A program made the translations under genes and the position numbers. Positions 46,761 to 58,440 of a stretch of 64,000 bases of DNA are shown piece after piece. The notes below the pieces were generated by a model. That model searched no databases. It was not told where the DNA came from and saw only the letters and a program-made list of their open reading frames with translations. Where the stretch lies: contig JACGCM010000560.1 of assembly GCA_014058105.1 (NCBI GenBank), forward strand, positions 3,100,001 to 3,164,000, given 5' to 3'. The stretch is from Kingdonia uniflora. Lineage: Eukaryota > Streptophyta > Magnoliopsida > Ranunculales > Circaeasteraceae. Each line of letters opens with the position of its first letter. Within the stretch, counting starts at the first letter, position 1.

Positions 46761-47870
46761 TGGTACAACCGTTCTTGGTGAGGTTGATACTGCGGGAAGT
46801 GTGAAGACCACTTCCAGAGATACCACTGAACTATGGCATATGCGTTTGGTAAATAAGGGAGAGAAGTCCTTGAGAGTTCTTGTGAACCAGGGTCTATAAA
46901 AGGGTGTCAAGGTGTGCAAGTTAGATTTTTGTGAACATTGTGTTATGGGCAAGCAGACAAGGGTAATGTTTCGCACAACTCTTTACCATACTTGCGAAAT
47001 CTTTTATTATGTTCATACAGATGTTTGGGGACCCTCCAGGAATGTATCACTTGGGGGTAAACATTACTTTATGTATTTTGTGGATAATTTTTCTAGGCAG
47101 GTGTGGGTATATACCATGAGGAGGAAGGATGAAGTCCGAAATTTTTTCATGAGGTGGAAGAAGTTGATAGAAATTCAGACTGGCAGAAAGATCAAGTTAC
47201 TCCATTCAGATAGTGGTGGGGAGTATACTAGTGATCCATTCTTGCAAGTATGTCAGGATGAGGGGATTGTTTAACATTTTACCGTTAGAGAGACACCACA
47301 ACAAAATAGGGCAGCGGAGCGCATGAATCGTACCTTACTGGAAAAGGTGCGGTGTATGTTGTACAATTCTGGGTTGGGCAAAGTGTTTTGGGCCGAGGCT
47401 TTGACATATGCATGCTACCTAGTTAATAGGTTGCCTTTTGCTGCAGTTTAGGGTAAGACACCGACGGAAGCTTGGTTGGGAAAACCTAACACAGATTATG
47501 ATATTCTTTGTATATTTGAGTGTCCAACATACAATCATGTCAAAGATGGTAATTGGATCTACGAGCAAGGAAGACCATTTTTCTGGGTAAAAAGAAGGGT
47601 GTAAAAGGCTATAAGTCATGGGATACAAGAGATCGGAAGATCATTCTGAGTAGAGATGTCACTTTTGATGAGGCTTCTGTGATGAAGTCACATGTCTTTG
47701 AGCATAAAAAGAAGACGACAAGCGAGGTTTTGCACCAGGTGAAGATTGATGCATTTTCACATGGTCTAGATAGTTTTGTACTAAAAAGGGTGTCATCTAC
47801 CTGTATGACAATGGGTGATGAGCCATTGATTCATGTTTTAGATAATGAAGACACAGACGAGAGTTAAGCA
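46761..47870 (+). pseudogene. int: copia-1 integrase
   Basis: The zinc-binding part gives LWHMRLVNKGEK and CEHCVMGKQTRVMF. The core has HTDVWGPSRNVSLGGKHYFM (first Asp), LLHSDSGGEYTSD (second Asp) and TPQQNRAAERMNRTL (Glu), so all three catalytic residues are retained. The C-terminal part is visible to LHQVKIDAFSHG. Stops interrupt it near 46899, 47272 and 47449. Confidence 0.88.
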
Positions 47871-48039
47871 TTTGGTAGTAGGATGAAGAGATTTTGGTTG
47901 TGGAGTCAATTAAAACTAGTAAACCAAAGAAGATTGTAAGTAAGTCGGAATAGCTTACAAATGACATGGTACTTCAAAAGGCGAAGGCCATAGTAGTATA
48001 TGCACTATCGGTCGTGAAAGAAGATGTTCCTTCTATGGC

Positions 48040-48185
48040 TAAATATTGAGAGGGAGCGATGAAGTAAGAGATGCATTCTCTTCGTAAGAATGAAACTTGG
48101 AAACTTTCAAAGTTCCATAAGGGAAAGAGGGAGATTGGTGGTAAATGGGTGTACAAAAGAAAACAAGGATCTCAAGATGATGTTA
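48040..48185 (+). pseudogene. copia-1 reverse transcriptase, N-terminal stub
   Basis: MHSLRKNETWKLSKFHKGKR followed by EIGGKWVYKRKQGSQDD is the start of a copia RT domain. It ends before the RxKARLVxKGF motif, where sequence changes to the minus-strand unit. Confidence 0.75.
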
Positions 48186-48189
48186 TGCA

Positions 48190-48215
48190 TCTCTCCCCCT
48201 TTTTGACACAGAAGA
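48190..48215 (-). other. polypurine-tract-like sequence
   Basis: The minus strand reads GTGTCAAAAAGGGGGAGAG at the junction with copia-1. Such tracts occur at the 3' end of the coding region in SIRE-like copia elements. Confidence 0.4.
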
Positions 48216-48479
48216 ACAAAGGGTAATCAAATTAAAAGATAGAGGAAAGTGAAATTAAATTATACATGCCAAAATATATAACAATTATGCAAGAGTAAAT
48301 ATCATGGAATAGAATGATCATATAGAAAATCTTGATAAAGTATCCATACAAAAAAATCTGTTAATATATAGCAAAGTCAAATAGAGCACCCAACTAGAAT
48401 ATACATGCAATAAAGAGAGCAGAATCAAAAATAGTCATTGAAAAGACAAAACACAGATCTAACACTCTCAAGTACAGAA

Positions 48480-49513
48480 GATAAACCCAAAGTTTCATAG
48501 GACCTAAGGCCCCTCATCTGTATCTGCGGCGGGAGGACCACTCAACGAGCCTTGCACTATACTACTCAATCCATCGAAAGAAGTCTGGAGCCGACCTATA
48601 TCATCCCTGAAGTACTACAACTGAGACTGTATCTGAGTATCTAGGCTAACAAAATGATTCTCAATCTCAGTGTCCAGCCAACTAAAATGAGACTCCATAT
48701 AGGCTTACATAGAGGCAAAAACATGCGGGACCAATCCAGTATAAGCAGCTATAAAAACATGAGGCATGGAAATAGCTACAAGCCTGGAAGCAGAGGGTCT
48801 AGCTGCTCGCCTAGCTGCAGCAGGTGCAACCTCAATCTCTAAGTCCTTTGTACCCTCCTCAGACTTAGACTCTGACTTAGAAGGCACCATATGCTTTCTG
48901 CTTTTTTCCTAATAATGAGAATTAATCACTTCGTTCCTCTCGTCCGCCTCCACATCCGCATGGATAACGTACCCTATCATAATTAAAAGCATGAAATAAA
49001 CCTTTTGTATGGCAAAGCCCGTGCCTGAAGATCCAGGTTAGCCGTAAGAATCATCTCGTGCATAATAATATGCACCAAATCAAAACTGTACCCCTGATGG
49101 TAAATACATCAAAAACCAAGCACGGATAACACGACATCTGGGGACGAATAATCCCAGTCCAAGCAAGATCAGCAAATACATCAAAAACCTGTGAGATAGT
49201 AGCGTATTGCTGACGCAACTCCTCCTCATCAAGTTATACCTCCTTCTGATAGTTTTGAAACTTAAAACTTGATCGCGGGGTAGACCAATGGGAGGGGTTA
49301 GGATGCATACCGTGATTCCCCCTGTTATTATCTCGTGAATCTGCATGAGACCCCCCCAGCACTACTAGAACCTCCTCGCCCAAAAACTTGATGGGCAACA
49401 TTGCAAGGACCCATTTTAGTTCCTCGCGTCGTCCGACCCTGTTTAGCCGTACTGCTCGGTGCAGGAACGGGGGACGCAACATCAGGGAGTTTCTCCTTAG
49501 CCATAGCAATCAA
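48480..49513 (-). pseudogene. minus-strand retroelement ORF of unclear family
   Basis: On the minus strand MAKEKLPDVASPVPAPSSTA begins near 49504. It changes frame through SSFKFQNYQKEV, QVFDVFADLAWTGIIRPQMS and DLVHIIMHEMILTANLDLQA followed by RALPYKRFISCF, then ends with a basic segment SKSESKSEEGTKDLEIEV and ARRAARPSASRLVA. The HEM...NLDLQARALPY pattern resembles plant 'putative transposon protein' domains found in LTR elements. It could also be an extra ORF of copia-2. Several frameshifts make it inactive. Confidence 0.4.
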
Positions 49514-49999
49514 TGCTCAAAGAACTCACTTAACCTGCAAGAAAAATACCACCACTTCCCCACACCTAACCAACACGGTTAAGCAGGGGAACCCAATAAA
49601 ACACACAACCAAATCTTTACCACTGCAAGCAAGCAATCACCAAACAAAACAACCCCAATCACTGCAAGAAACCAAAACACCCCTAATCTCCCAATTCTTC
49701 ACAAAAACAGATTCCAAATCTAAACCCAATTGGCAGTTCCAATTCCAAATAATAAATCCAAATCCAAAGTACAAATTGACCAATTGAGCAATAAACTTGA
49801 TGAAGAGAGAGTAGAACAATCTTACCAAATTAGAGGGTGAGTCCAATCATAAAATTAGGGCACAAATTGCTGAGATGAAACCACCAATTTGGACTGTCAA
49901 GCTTTTTACTATGAAACCCCAAACTCAACAATGAAAACGATGCAAGAAGCGCAATGAAATTCGAGCAAGACTATCAAACTATTAAGGATTCTAGGGGGA

Positions 50000-50245
50000 G
50001 AAAGTGTCAAGTTGTTGTTCGAACAAAAAGAGAGAGAGTGAAGAAAAAAAATATGGATTTAAAAAAAATAAACTCTACAAAATGTATTTGAATAAAAAAA
50101 AATTATATTCAAATAAAAGTCGTGCTCCTTTAAAAAAAACTGAAAAAATATTTGAATAAACAAAGAAATCTATTCGAATAAGAATTGCGCTGAGGCAAAA
50201 TATTTAAATAATTTATTGTTTTATTCGAACAGTTATTTTTTTCTC
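50000..50245 (-). promoter_or_regulatory. TTCGAA-type cluster upstream of the minus-strand unit
   Basis: Seen in the plus text are GTTCGAACAA (about 50024), TATTTGAATAAA, CTATTCGAATAAG (about 50161) and TATTCGAACAG (about 50222). On the minus strand they precede a CTCTCT-rich leader and the ORF starting near 49504. They resemble the cluster at 57270-57470 (shared CAAAGAAATCTATTCGAATA). Confidence 0.5.
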
Positions 50246-51600
50246 AACTAGAAACAAAAGGAAGTAAAACGACAAAAAGAAATCAATACTCCATCTGTCT
50301 ACTCTACACGAGAGACTAATCACAGGCTATATGAATATCAGATAGGAAATCATTCCATAGAAAAGTCAGTCAGAATAAGCATTTACTCAGATTGTGTGTA
50401 TGTGCGTAGTCAACATAAAACAGTATCATGCATTCAACGGACCTAACAACTAGAAATAAGACACTATAAGGAAAGTTGTTTCAACTTAGGCCTCTCATGG
50501 TGGTCACTCGAATCACTGAGAATTGACTAGCTAGCACTCTGTGTGAAATATAAATATGAATATAACGCAAAAAATAATAATCATATTTCATCAAAAAAAC
50601 AAAGCACTGTGAGCTAAAAGATCTCATGGAAAAGAAACCCATTTTTCACGAATGGTGTCAAGTTTATACTAAGTTAGATTCCCTATTTCCAATCTCCACT
50701 AATATTAACTAAGCCACACTCAAGATCAAATAGGTCTTTAAATAGGTTATAACGTAGGTACGGATAGGCATATGACGGAGTACGTGTTTTTGCTAGCATT
50801 CTGAGACTCCAATTACACTACTGCTCTGTTTTTCTTGAAACTAAATTTACCTTATGTTGTCCTCTTTCTTATAAAGTACACAAACAAACATACCTCTTCA
50901 CATCCCCTTTATTAAATTTTAATTGAGATAATAAAAAGTCATTTGGGGACTCATTGTATTCTTTTCCTAATTTTCCCCCGAAAATCACACATATTTTTTG
51001 TTTTCCTCTTTATTTTTTTATTTTTATTTTTTATTGAAAAGTCTCATAACAATTGGGTAAAAAAAAAAAGAATTTTGGAAAAGAAATGAAAGGGCATTTT
51101 TTAAGGCTCAACGGGCTGCAAGTGGATAAAACTATGGTTAGACATAACAAAGACCAAAAATGGGAGACGAAAAAAATGCCTATTATCATATCTTTGGTTG
51201 GACACAATCACTTTTTCGCTTCGAATAAAAATATGAAGGTTTTACTAGTATAACTTGACTTTGATGGTACCTTTTGACAATAGGGTAAGGAAACGAAACA
51301 AGATCACAAACAACAAGATCAAAAAGAATAGTAAATGCCATAATACTCGAAGCTCATAAATAAGGCCAGATCCTCTCATAACATTAGGTACAAAGTCTCT
51401 TCATGTATCCTAAAGTATAATATCAATGAGTGCTTATCTATTTGAGCATGCGATAGTTAACTGTCGTGAAAGAAAACAAATCTAAGTAAATACTATATGA
51501 ACTGTCGTAACGCTAAATTAGAAAACGTATCTGACCAAGCAAATATCACCATGATAATCAAACAAAAGAGTGTAAAGAGGAAGTATGAGACATTCCTAAT
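50246..51600. other. non-coding retroelement spacer
   Basis: No domain was recognised. It lies 3' of the copia-2 pol region (minus strand) and may hold its 3' untranslated part. Confidence 0.35.
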
Positions 51601-51604
51601 CAAT

Positions 51605-53300
51605 AGAGCAGACATCAATTGACCATCTCAGAAGCTCAAACCTCATAGCATCTAACGGCTTGGTAAAAAATCGGCTAACTGACACTCTGTAAGAACATAC
51701 TCGACACTGACTATCTTGCGCTCAACAAGATCATGGATGAAGTAGAAGCAAATGTCGATGTACTTAGTTTAGGAATGCTGTTTAGGATTCTTGGAGATGT
51801 TGATCACACTGGTATTATCATAAAAACTGACATTGTCCCCTGGACTACTTCATAGTCATGCACCATCTGTTTCATCCAGATCAATTGGGTGCAACAAATA
51901 CCCGCAACAATATACTCTGCCTCTTCTGCGGATTGAGAAATACAATTTTGCTTCTTACTTTGCCATGCCACAAGATTATTCCCAATATAATAACATCCAC
52001 TCGAAGTACTCTTCCTATTATCTGCATTACCCGCCCAATTTGTATTGGAATACCCAATTATCTCAGAAGTTGTGTCATGTGAGTACCATAAAACAAAATC
52101 AGAAGTCCCATATACATAACGAATAATACGTTTAACGGCCTGTAAATGGGATTCTTTATGATTACCTTGATAACGAGCACAAATACATACACTAAACATA
52201 ATATTAGGACGAGTAACAGTAAGATTAAGTAAACTATCTATCATACTTCTATACATCTTTTGTTCAACATCCTTACCTGCTGAGTCCTTACTTAGCTTTG
52301 TAGTGGTACTCATGGGTGTCCTAGCATGCTTTCCAGAAGAGTTACCAAACTTCTTCATAAGATCCTTGGCATACGTGGATTGAGAAATAAGCATTCCTTT
52401 ATCCACTTGACGTATTTGGAGACCTAGGAAGTAAGTTCCCCAACCATGCTTATCTAAAATTCACTTTTCATTAAAGCTACAAAAGAAGTGGTTAGTGAGC
52501 TCGAAGTAGAGCTAAACACAATATCATCTACATATACTTATGCAACGAGCATCGCGTCACCCTTCTGTTGGATGGATAAATAGTATTTTATCAACTCCCC
52601 CTCGGACAAAACCCTTAGCTAAGAGAAAATTAGAGAGCCTTTCATACCATGCTCGAGGGGCTTGCTTCAAACCATAAAGGGCCTTCTTCAAGTAGAACAC
52701 GTGATCGGGATGATGAGGATCCTCAAACCCTTTTGGTTATGCCACATAGACTTCTTCCTCTAAGAGGCCATTCAGAAAGCACTCTTCACATCCATCTGAT
52801 ACAACTTGAATTTTAGATTGCAAGCAACAACAAATAGTAGGCGAATAGACTCAAGCCTTGCAGTAGGAGCAAACGTTTTAGCAACATCAACTCATTTTTA
52901 TTGATTGTACCCTTGAGCGACCAATCTAGCTTTGTTTTGAATTACATTCCCAAGTTCGTCATATTTGCTCTTATAAACCCATTTAGTCCCAATAATATTT
53001 GTACCTGACAGACGTGGAACCAAATCTCAAATATCTTGAAGTCGAAACTGGCGAAGCTCATCTTGCATTGCATGTAGCCTATATTCGTCTAAAAGAGCTT
53101 CCTTTACCGTAGTTGGCTCGATCACATAAATATAACAAACACAATGCACCGCCTCATGGTGTTGGTTTATAGTCTAAACCCGAGAAGTAGCATCCCCGAT
53201 GATATCGGCATTTGAGTGATCCATACGAACTTGATGTCATCCAGGTTACGGAATACTTAGGGTGGGAGGGGGTGGTGGAGCTAGAAGTGGCAGAGTAGGG
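51605..53300 (-). pseudogene. copia-2 reverse transcriptase and RNase H
   Basis: In broken minus-strand frames, LYQMDVKSAF (about 52800) and the catalytic YVDDIVF (about 52518-52537) mark the reverse transcriptase. An open stretch 52406-51804 gives ISQSTYAKDLMKKFGNSSGK and the RNase H segments GYSNTNWAGNADNRKSTSSG and VAWQSKKQNCISQSAEEAEY. The end, KHIDI...FI.DLVE and EYV-like text, is readable in another frame to about 51605. Confidence 0.82.
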
Positions 53301-53728
53301 CTCGATGCAAGAATACCACTAGTTGGTATTTATGGATTTTCCCTTATACTATCATCTTCTCTCACATCTGCAGGACCAATGGTGCAAGTATCATCCACAA
53401 CCACATTACAAGACTCCATCATCATGTTGGTCCTCAAATTGTAGACTTAAAAAGCTCTACTATTTGTTGAGTAGCCTAATAAAATACCTTCATCACTCCG
53501 AGAGTCAAATTTCCAAATGTTTTCCCGATCTCTAAAGGTGAAACATTTACTCCCAAAAACCCAAAAGTAGTTGACATTCGGCTTCTTTCCAAACCACAGT
53601 TCATAGGGTATGTTTAGAGTAAGTAGACGTAGATATACTCTATTAATAGTATAACACGCAGTATGAATAGCCTCCCCCCAAAAGTGTGTCGGAAGATCCT
53701 TGCTATGAAGTAAGACTCGTCCAATTTC

Positions 53729-54790
53729 TTAAAGAACTCTATTCTTCTTTTCTACAATCCTATTTTGTTGTGGAGTAATTGGAGCAGAGAATTTATGCTT
53801 AATCCTATTAGAAGTATAATACTTAACCATCTCAATATCCTTAAATTCGCCTCCATGATCACTTCGAATTATATCAATAGAGCAATCTTTCTCATTTTGG
53901 ATTCGAAGCGATATACTACGGAATCCTTCAAAAGTATTAGACTTCTTTCTCAAAAGTGCTATCCATGTATAATGAGAGAAATTATCCACCATTACCAAAA
54001 TATACCTTTTACCTCCCAAGGATGTCATTCCCATAGGACCCATCAAGTCCATGTATATTAGCTCAAGAATCTGAGTAGTAACAATATTGTTGGACTTCTT
54101 GTAAGAGTTATTTATTTGTTTGCCAATTTGACAAGGATCGTACACCACGTTGCTCAATCTTCCTAACTTTGGTACCCCCCGAATCAGCTCTTTACTTATA
54201 ATCCTGGACAAATCATTGAAGTTCATATTCCCCAACCTTTGATGCCATAAGTCCACATCACTCAATTTCGCTTTGTTATACAGTATGGCTTCTTATTGAA
54301 TAACATAACAGTTATCAGCAGTTCCAGCAACATGCATCACACGTTGTCCTTGAGAGTTCAAGACATCACATCCACCTCTGGAAAATTTAACAGTGTGATC
54401 TGTATCACATAGTTGACTGACACTAAGAAGATTTGCATTCAGCCTCTCAACCAAGAGAACATTATCAATTGCTGGAGTACCAAGTCCTTCGGCCTTTCCC
54501 TTTCCTACCACAGGAGATGTGCTCCTATCACCAAAAGTAACATTACCTCCTTAAATATTCTCAAGGTGACTCAGCTTAGACCTATCACCAGTCATATGAC
54601 GGGAACACCCACTATCCATATACCATTGAATTGACTTAAACACATTTAAAGCAATTAGTGCAACATTGCTCCTTATATGAGGTGCCAAATCCATTTTTTG
54701 TACCCAAATGCTTTGAAAAGTTTTTCGACTTGTAGTTTCCTGTGCAAACCATCTAGACATATTTTCACTTTTTACATTATTAGAAATCAC
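53729..54790 (-). pseudogene. copia-2 protease and integrase
   Basis: Protease: IQWYMDSGCSRHMTGDRSKL (D-S-G), then NVLLVERLNANLLSVSQLCD. Integrase: LWHQRLGNMNFNDLSRI and CQIGKQ in the zinc part (the first Cys is altered), DLMGPMGMTSLGGKRYILVM, IIRSDHGGEFKDIEM and TPQQNRIVEKKNRVL. The Asp, Asp and Glu residues are all present. Frames are broken by stops at about 54550 and 54290. Confidence 0.85.
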
Positions 54791-55533
54791 ATTAGAATTA
54801 TATCTATATCCATTGACAGGGCGAGCATATGGTTGATAGGGCCTAACAAATCTATAGTAAGATGCAATATGTCCCTTTTGACCACATATACTACAGTAAT
54901 AAATTTAAGTGTAAGAGACCCGTTTGGAGTGATTATGAGTAGTGGATATCATGTTATGTTTGGGCACTGAAGTAGACGCAGTTACTTTCACTAACTTTGT
55001 GATTTGGAAAGTCTTAGTATTAGGAAGAGGTTCCTTATATCCTGGACCCCTTTTGTCACTATCAGTCTTTCCCATACATAATACTTTATCAATATTCTTG
55101 GCCCCATGATAGAACTTCTCAAGTTTCTACTGAGATAGAAATACATCAAGCTTGGCTGAATAAACTTTGTCCAAAGTTTATTTCATTTTCTTCTTTGCAT
55201 CATTAACTTTTTTTTTTTCAAAGAACACAACTTTGTCATGAAGGCCTTGTTTATCATTCTCAAGTACCTCTATCTCGCAACTTGTACTCTCAGTTTTTCC
55301 TTAAAGTTCGCACATAAGTGTATTAACTTGGTCTTTCAAGACTTTGTTAAGTTTACTGAGTTTCATACAGTTGGCGAGAGTCTGAGCATACAAGTCCTCA
55401 AGATGCGGGTCTTCAAACTCATTTTGTTCTTGATTACTCTGATTTTCATCAAAATTTTCAAGTTCAAAAGCGTCAAAGTTATTATTGCCACAATTAAAAA
55501 TCGTTGAATATGTACAATATGGTCCATTATAAA

Positions 55534-56619
55534 CTACTTAGGGATTACTCTCATTGTTTCATATTCATCATTACTGTCATCCCAAGTAATACTGATATTC
55601 ATAGCGTTATGAGTTGTTCCAGATTTCTTATTAGGATAGCAATGGGCATAGTGATCAAACTTGTGACATTTGTAACATTCAACTTGACTAAGGTAAGTAT
55701 CATTATTGGTCTGCCGATTATAAGATTTGACCCGATCATGAGGTCGTAGTTTATAGTTTATCGATTGCCCTTGTTTCTGAAATTGATGTTTTTTCAATAT
55801 TTTTTAAAATTGTTGACTAATAATAGAGATTGATGAATTTATATCCTAACCTTCATCATCATCTGAGATATATGAGTGAACCTCCTTGGAACCCTTAGAA
55901 GAAGAAGAGTGAGATGAAGACTTGAAAGCAACACTCTTGTTCTTCTCGGGGTTTTCCATTTTCATCTCGAGTTTAAACGTTCACAATTTTCTAGCCAATG
56001 TATCGGGTTTCATTTTCTTAAGATCTTGTGCTTCCTCGATAACATCACGTCTGGATCTAAAGCTCCTAGGAAGAAATCTTAGAACTTTGCGAATAATTTG
56101 AACATCCGAGTACACTATTCCTAATGCGGCACTAGTGATTACAATATCACTTAGTCTTCTATAGAACTTGTCAAAGGGTTTGTTTTCACTCATTCTGATA
56201 TTCTTAAATTGTTAAGTAAGTATTTAAAGCTTACTTTCTTTAACTGTATCATCGCCTTCATGAGTTCAAACTAGGATGTCCCAAGCTTCTTTAGAAGTGG
56301 TACACGCAGAGATATGTCAAAACTCACTTTGACTCACAGCCATAGAGATAAGATTGAAGCCTTTAGAATTATAATCAACAATATCATTTTCTTCTTTTGA
56401 CCATTGGATCCAAGGTTTAGGGACCTCAATAGTACTCCCTGGTGAGCCTTGCATCATAGTAGGGTGTGTCCATCCATCCTCAATAGTAATCCATACATCT
56501 TCTTCGATTGATTGTAAGTATGCAACCATTTGGACTTTCCAGTATGGGTAGTCTTTGCCATCAAAGAATGGAGGGCAATTTATAGGACCTCCAAACTTCT
56601 CGGAACTCATTATTCTCAA
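55534..56619 (-). pseudogene. gag: copia-2 gag
   Basis: On the minus strand MRIMSSEKFGGPINCPPFFD, then GKDYPYWKVQMVAYLQSIEE opens gag. It continues as MSENKPFDKFYRRLSDIVIT and RKVLRFLPRSFRSRRDVIEE. A zinc knuckle, CYKCHKFDHYAHC, has one residue fewer than usual between His and the last Cys. Stops lie near 56316, 56215 and 55980. A second, degraded knuckle (CSICGQKGHIASYY) lies farther on, near 54890. Confidence 0.8.
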
Positions 56620-56669
56620 GCGAACTATCCGAGATCCACGCGTAGGTTGTTAAACCTCAAAGCGTGAAC

Positions 56670-56681
56670 GCTCTGATACCA
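56670..56681 (-). other. copia-2 primer-binding site
   Basis: The minus strand reads TGGTATCAGAGC, the exact copia site complementary to initiator methionine tRNA. Confidence 0.9.
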
Positions 56682-56683
56682 AT

Positions 56684-57626
56684 TAAAATTCCTAGACGCT
56701 TGAGACTAACCAATTTTGATTGGTTTAGGTCTAAATCGATAGTTCCTAATTCTTTTAAATTAATGGCTTATGCTTAACCTAAATAAAGTTGATTCAATTA
56801 ACTAATGTCAAGCAAGCAGTTGGAAAAATAAAGACAAGGGCAAAGATTTTTAACCCTGTGGGAAACCTTTCTCAGGAGAAAAATCTACAGGCCGCTGTCA
56901 AATAACTCGACAGCTAAATAATCTACTATTGAAAAAGAATTACAAGAGTTTGACTAGTTACATACTCGATAAACACATCCTGTGGTTACCTTTCTTCTAA
57001 TCAAGCTCCTAGCAATCTATTCCTCGTTCTCACAACGCCTCACCTCGGATAATGTACCAAAGCTTCAAAGCTTAAATCGCTCAAGTTCATCAATCCTTGA
57101 TTAGGGTTTCTTGATTAATGATGATTGATTCAAGATTTGAGTATTTTAATTCTCTCTTGAATCTCTCAAGAGTAACCTTTCCTCACTCTAAAAAACTAGC
57201 CCTAGAAAAAATTAATTTTTAAAGAAGTAAAATTTTAAAAAAAGAAAGTTGTCTTTTATTAGAAAATAAAAATCACGCTCTCTATTCAAATATAAATAAA
57301 TGTATTCCAATAGAAATCAGGCTGAGCTAATCTATTCGAATAACAAAGAAATCTATTCGAATAAAACGAAGACTGAGTCATTTTATTCGAATACAATGAA
57401 ATCTATTCGAGTAGAAATGTTCCCAGTTCTATTCGAATAGAAAAAAATCTATTCGAATAGAAATTCTGTTATCTTAAAAAAGGCATACTTATTACCTGGG
57501 CTTGATATTTAAAATAAGAATTTAGAAACCCATTTACCTATTCAGTGTCAGTCCAGCTGTAGTCTCGCCACGTTCACTCACTAACGTCGGATAACCATGA
57601 GATAGTTCTGACACCTACTCTAGACA
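56684..57626 (-). repeat. 5' LTR region of copia-2 (approximate)
   Basis: The minus-strand start may be TGTCTAGAGTAGGTGTCAGA (57626), within or just after copia-3 RT sequence. The region contains a CTATTCGAAT cluster (57270-57470), then a leader with ATCAATCATCATTAATCAAG. It ends at the primer site; the precise edge is not clear because no terminal CA is obvious. Confidence 0.45.
57270..57470. promoter_or_regulatory. cluster of TTCGAA-centred palindromes in copia-2 LTR
   Basis: About nine units of CTATTCGAATA or close variants occur, including CTATTCGAATAG twice near 57430-57465. Spacing is 15-30 bp. Confidence 0.65.
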
Positions 57627-57659
57627 CTAAATAAAACAAACTCTAAAATAGATGTTTCA

Positions 57660-58440
57660 GAGAGGTACAAAAATCTTAGACATCATCATAACAAGAAATT
57701 TTTTTTTACTGAAATTAACACCTTCTTTCTGCTGAAAGCCCTTCACCACAAGTCTAGCCTTGAATCTCCTTGAATCGCCAAATCCTTGCTTTAGTCAGTA
57801 TACCCACTTGTTGTACAATGCTCTCTTCCCTTTCAATAACTAAACTAAATCCCATGTTCGATTTACTGATAATGACTGTATCTCATCATCCATATCAAAC
57901 TCCTACTTGCTCTTGGCTTCCGCATCTAAAGCCTCCTTGTAATTTTCTTGTTCACCACCATCTGTAACTAACAAATGATTTAGGGAGTTAAACATACCTT
58001 GCCGGATCTCATAAAATTCTTGGCTCCTATCGAAGTGCTATTGGAATGTCTAGATTATTAGGTTCCTCGCCTTGAGCTGGTGCATAGGACTCAACCACGA
58101 CTTTTTCATCAACGTCTCGAGAGGGCTCATCATCAATGTCGACACTTTCCACTGCTTCACTTCAATTCTTTTTCATGGGTACTTTGAAGTCTTTATACAA
58201 GACTTCCTCATTGAATGTAGCATTACGGCTCCGAATAACTTTCTGATTCTTCGCATCCTAAAATCAGTACCCAAACTCATAACTACCGTATCTAATGAAT
58301 ATGCACTTCTTCGACTTTATATCTAATATTGTCCTTGCATCTAAATTATCAAGCACATATGAGGTACAACCAAAAATATGCAAGTGTGAAAGGTTTACCT
58401 CTTTAATGGTCTATGCTTCTTCAGGAAGTCCAAATTCCAA
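57660..58440 (-). pseudogene. copia-3 integrase C-terminus and RT stub
   Basis: The minus strand carries LHIFGCTSYV, KKCIFIRYGSYEFGYW and SRNATFNEE (integrase C-terminal region). RT begins near 57870 with DDEIQSLSVNRTWDLV, then RFKARLVVKGFQQKEG. Several stops are present. Confidence 0.7.

Larger units (their letters stand above)
44612..48185 (+). mobile_element. copia-1, Ty1/copia element truncated in reverse transcriptase
   Basis: It runs: primer site, gag, zinc knuckle, protease, integrase, start of reverse transcriptase. The last readable residues are GGKWVYKRKQGSQDD (to about 48180). The rest of RT, RNase H and the 3' LTR are gone, replaced by minus-strand retroelement sequence. Order gag-PR-IN-RT defines Ty1/copia. 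Stops and an insertion in gag make it defective. Confidence 0.85.
51605..57626 (-). mobile_element. copia-2, SIRE-like Ty1/copia element, degraded
   Basis: Read on the minus strand: LTR region (57626 to about 56684), primer site, gag with two zinc-knuckle-like segments, protease, integrase, reverse transcriptase, RNase H. The long gag and motif set (WYMDSGCSRHMTGD, SDHGGEF, YVDDIVF) fit the SIRE/Maximus branch. The 3' LTR was not recognised. Many stops make it non-functional. Confidence 0.8.
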
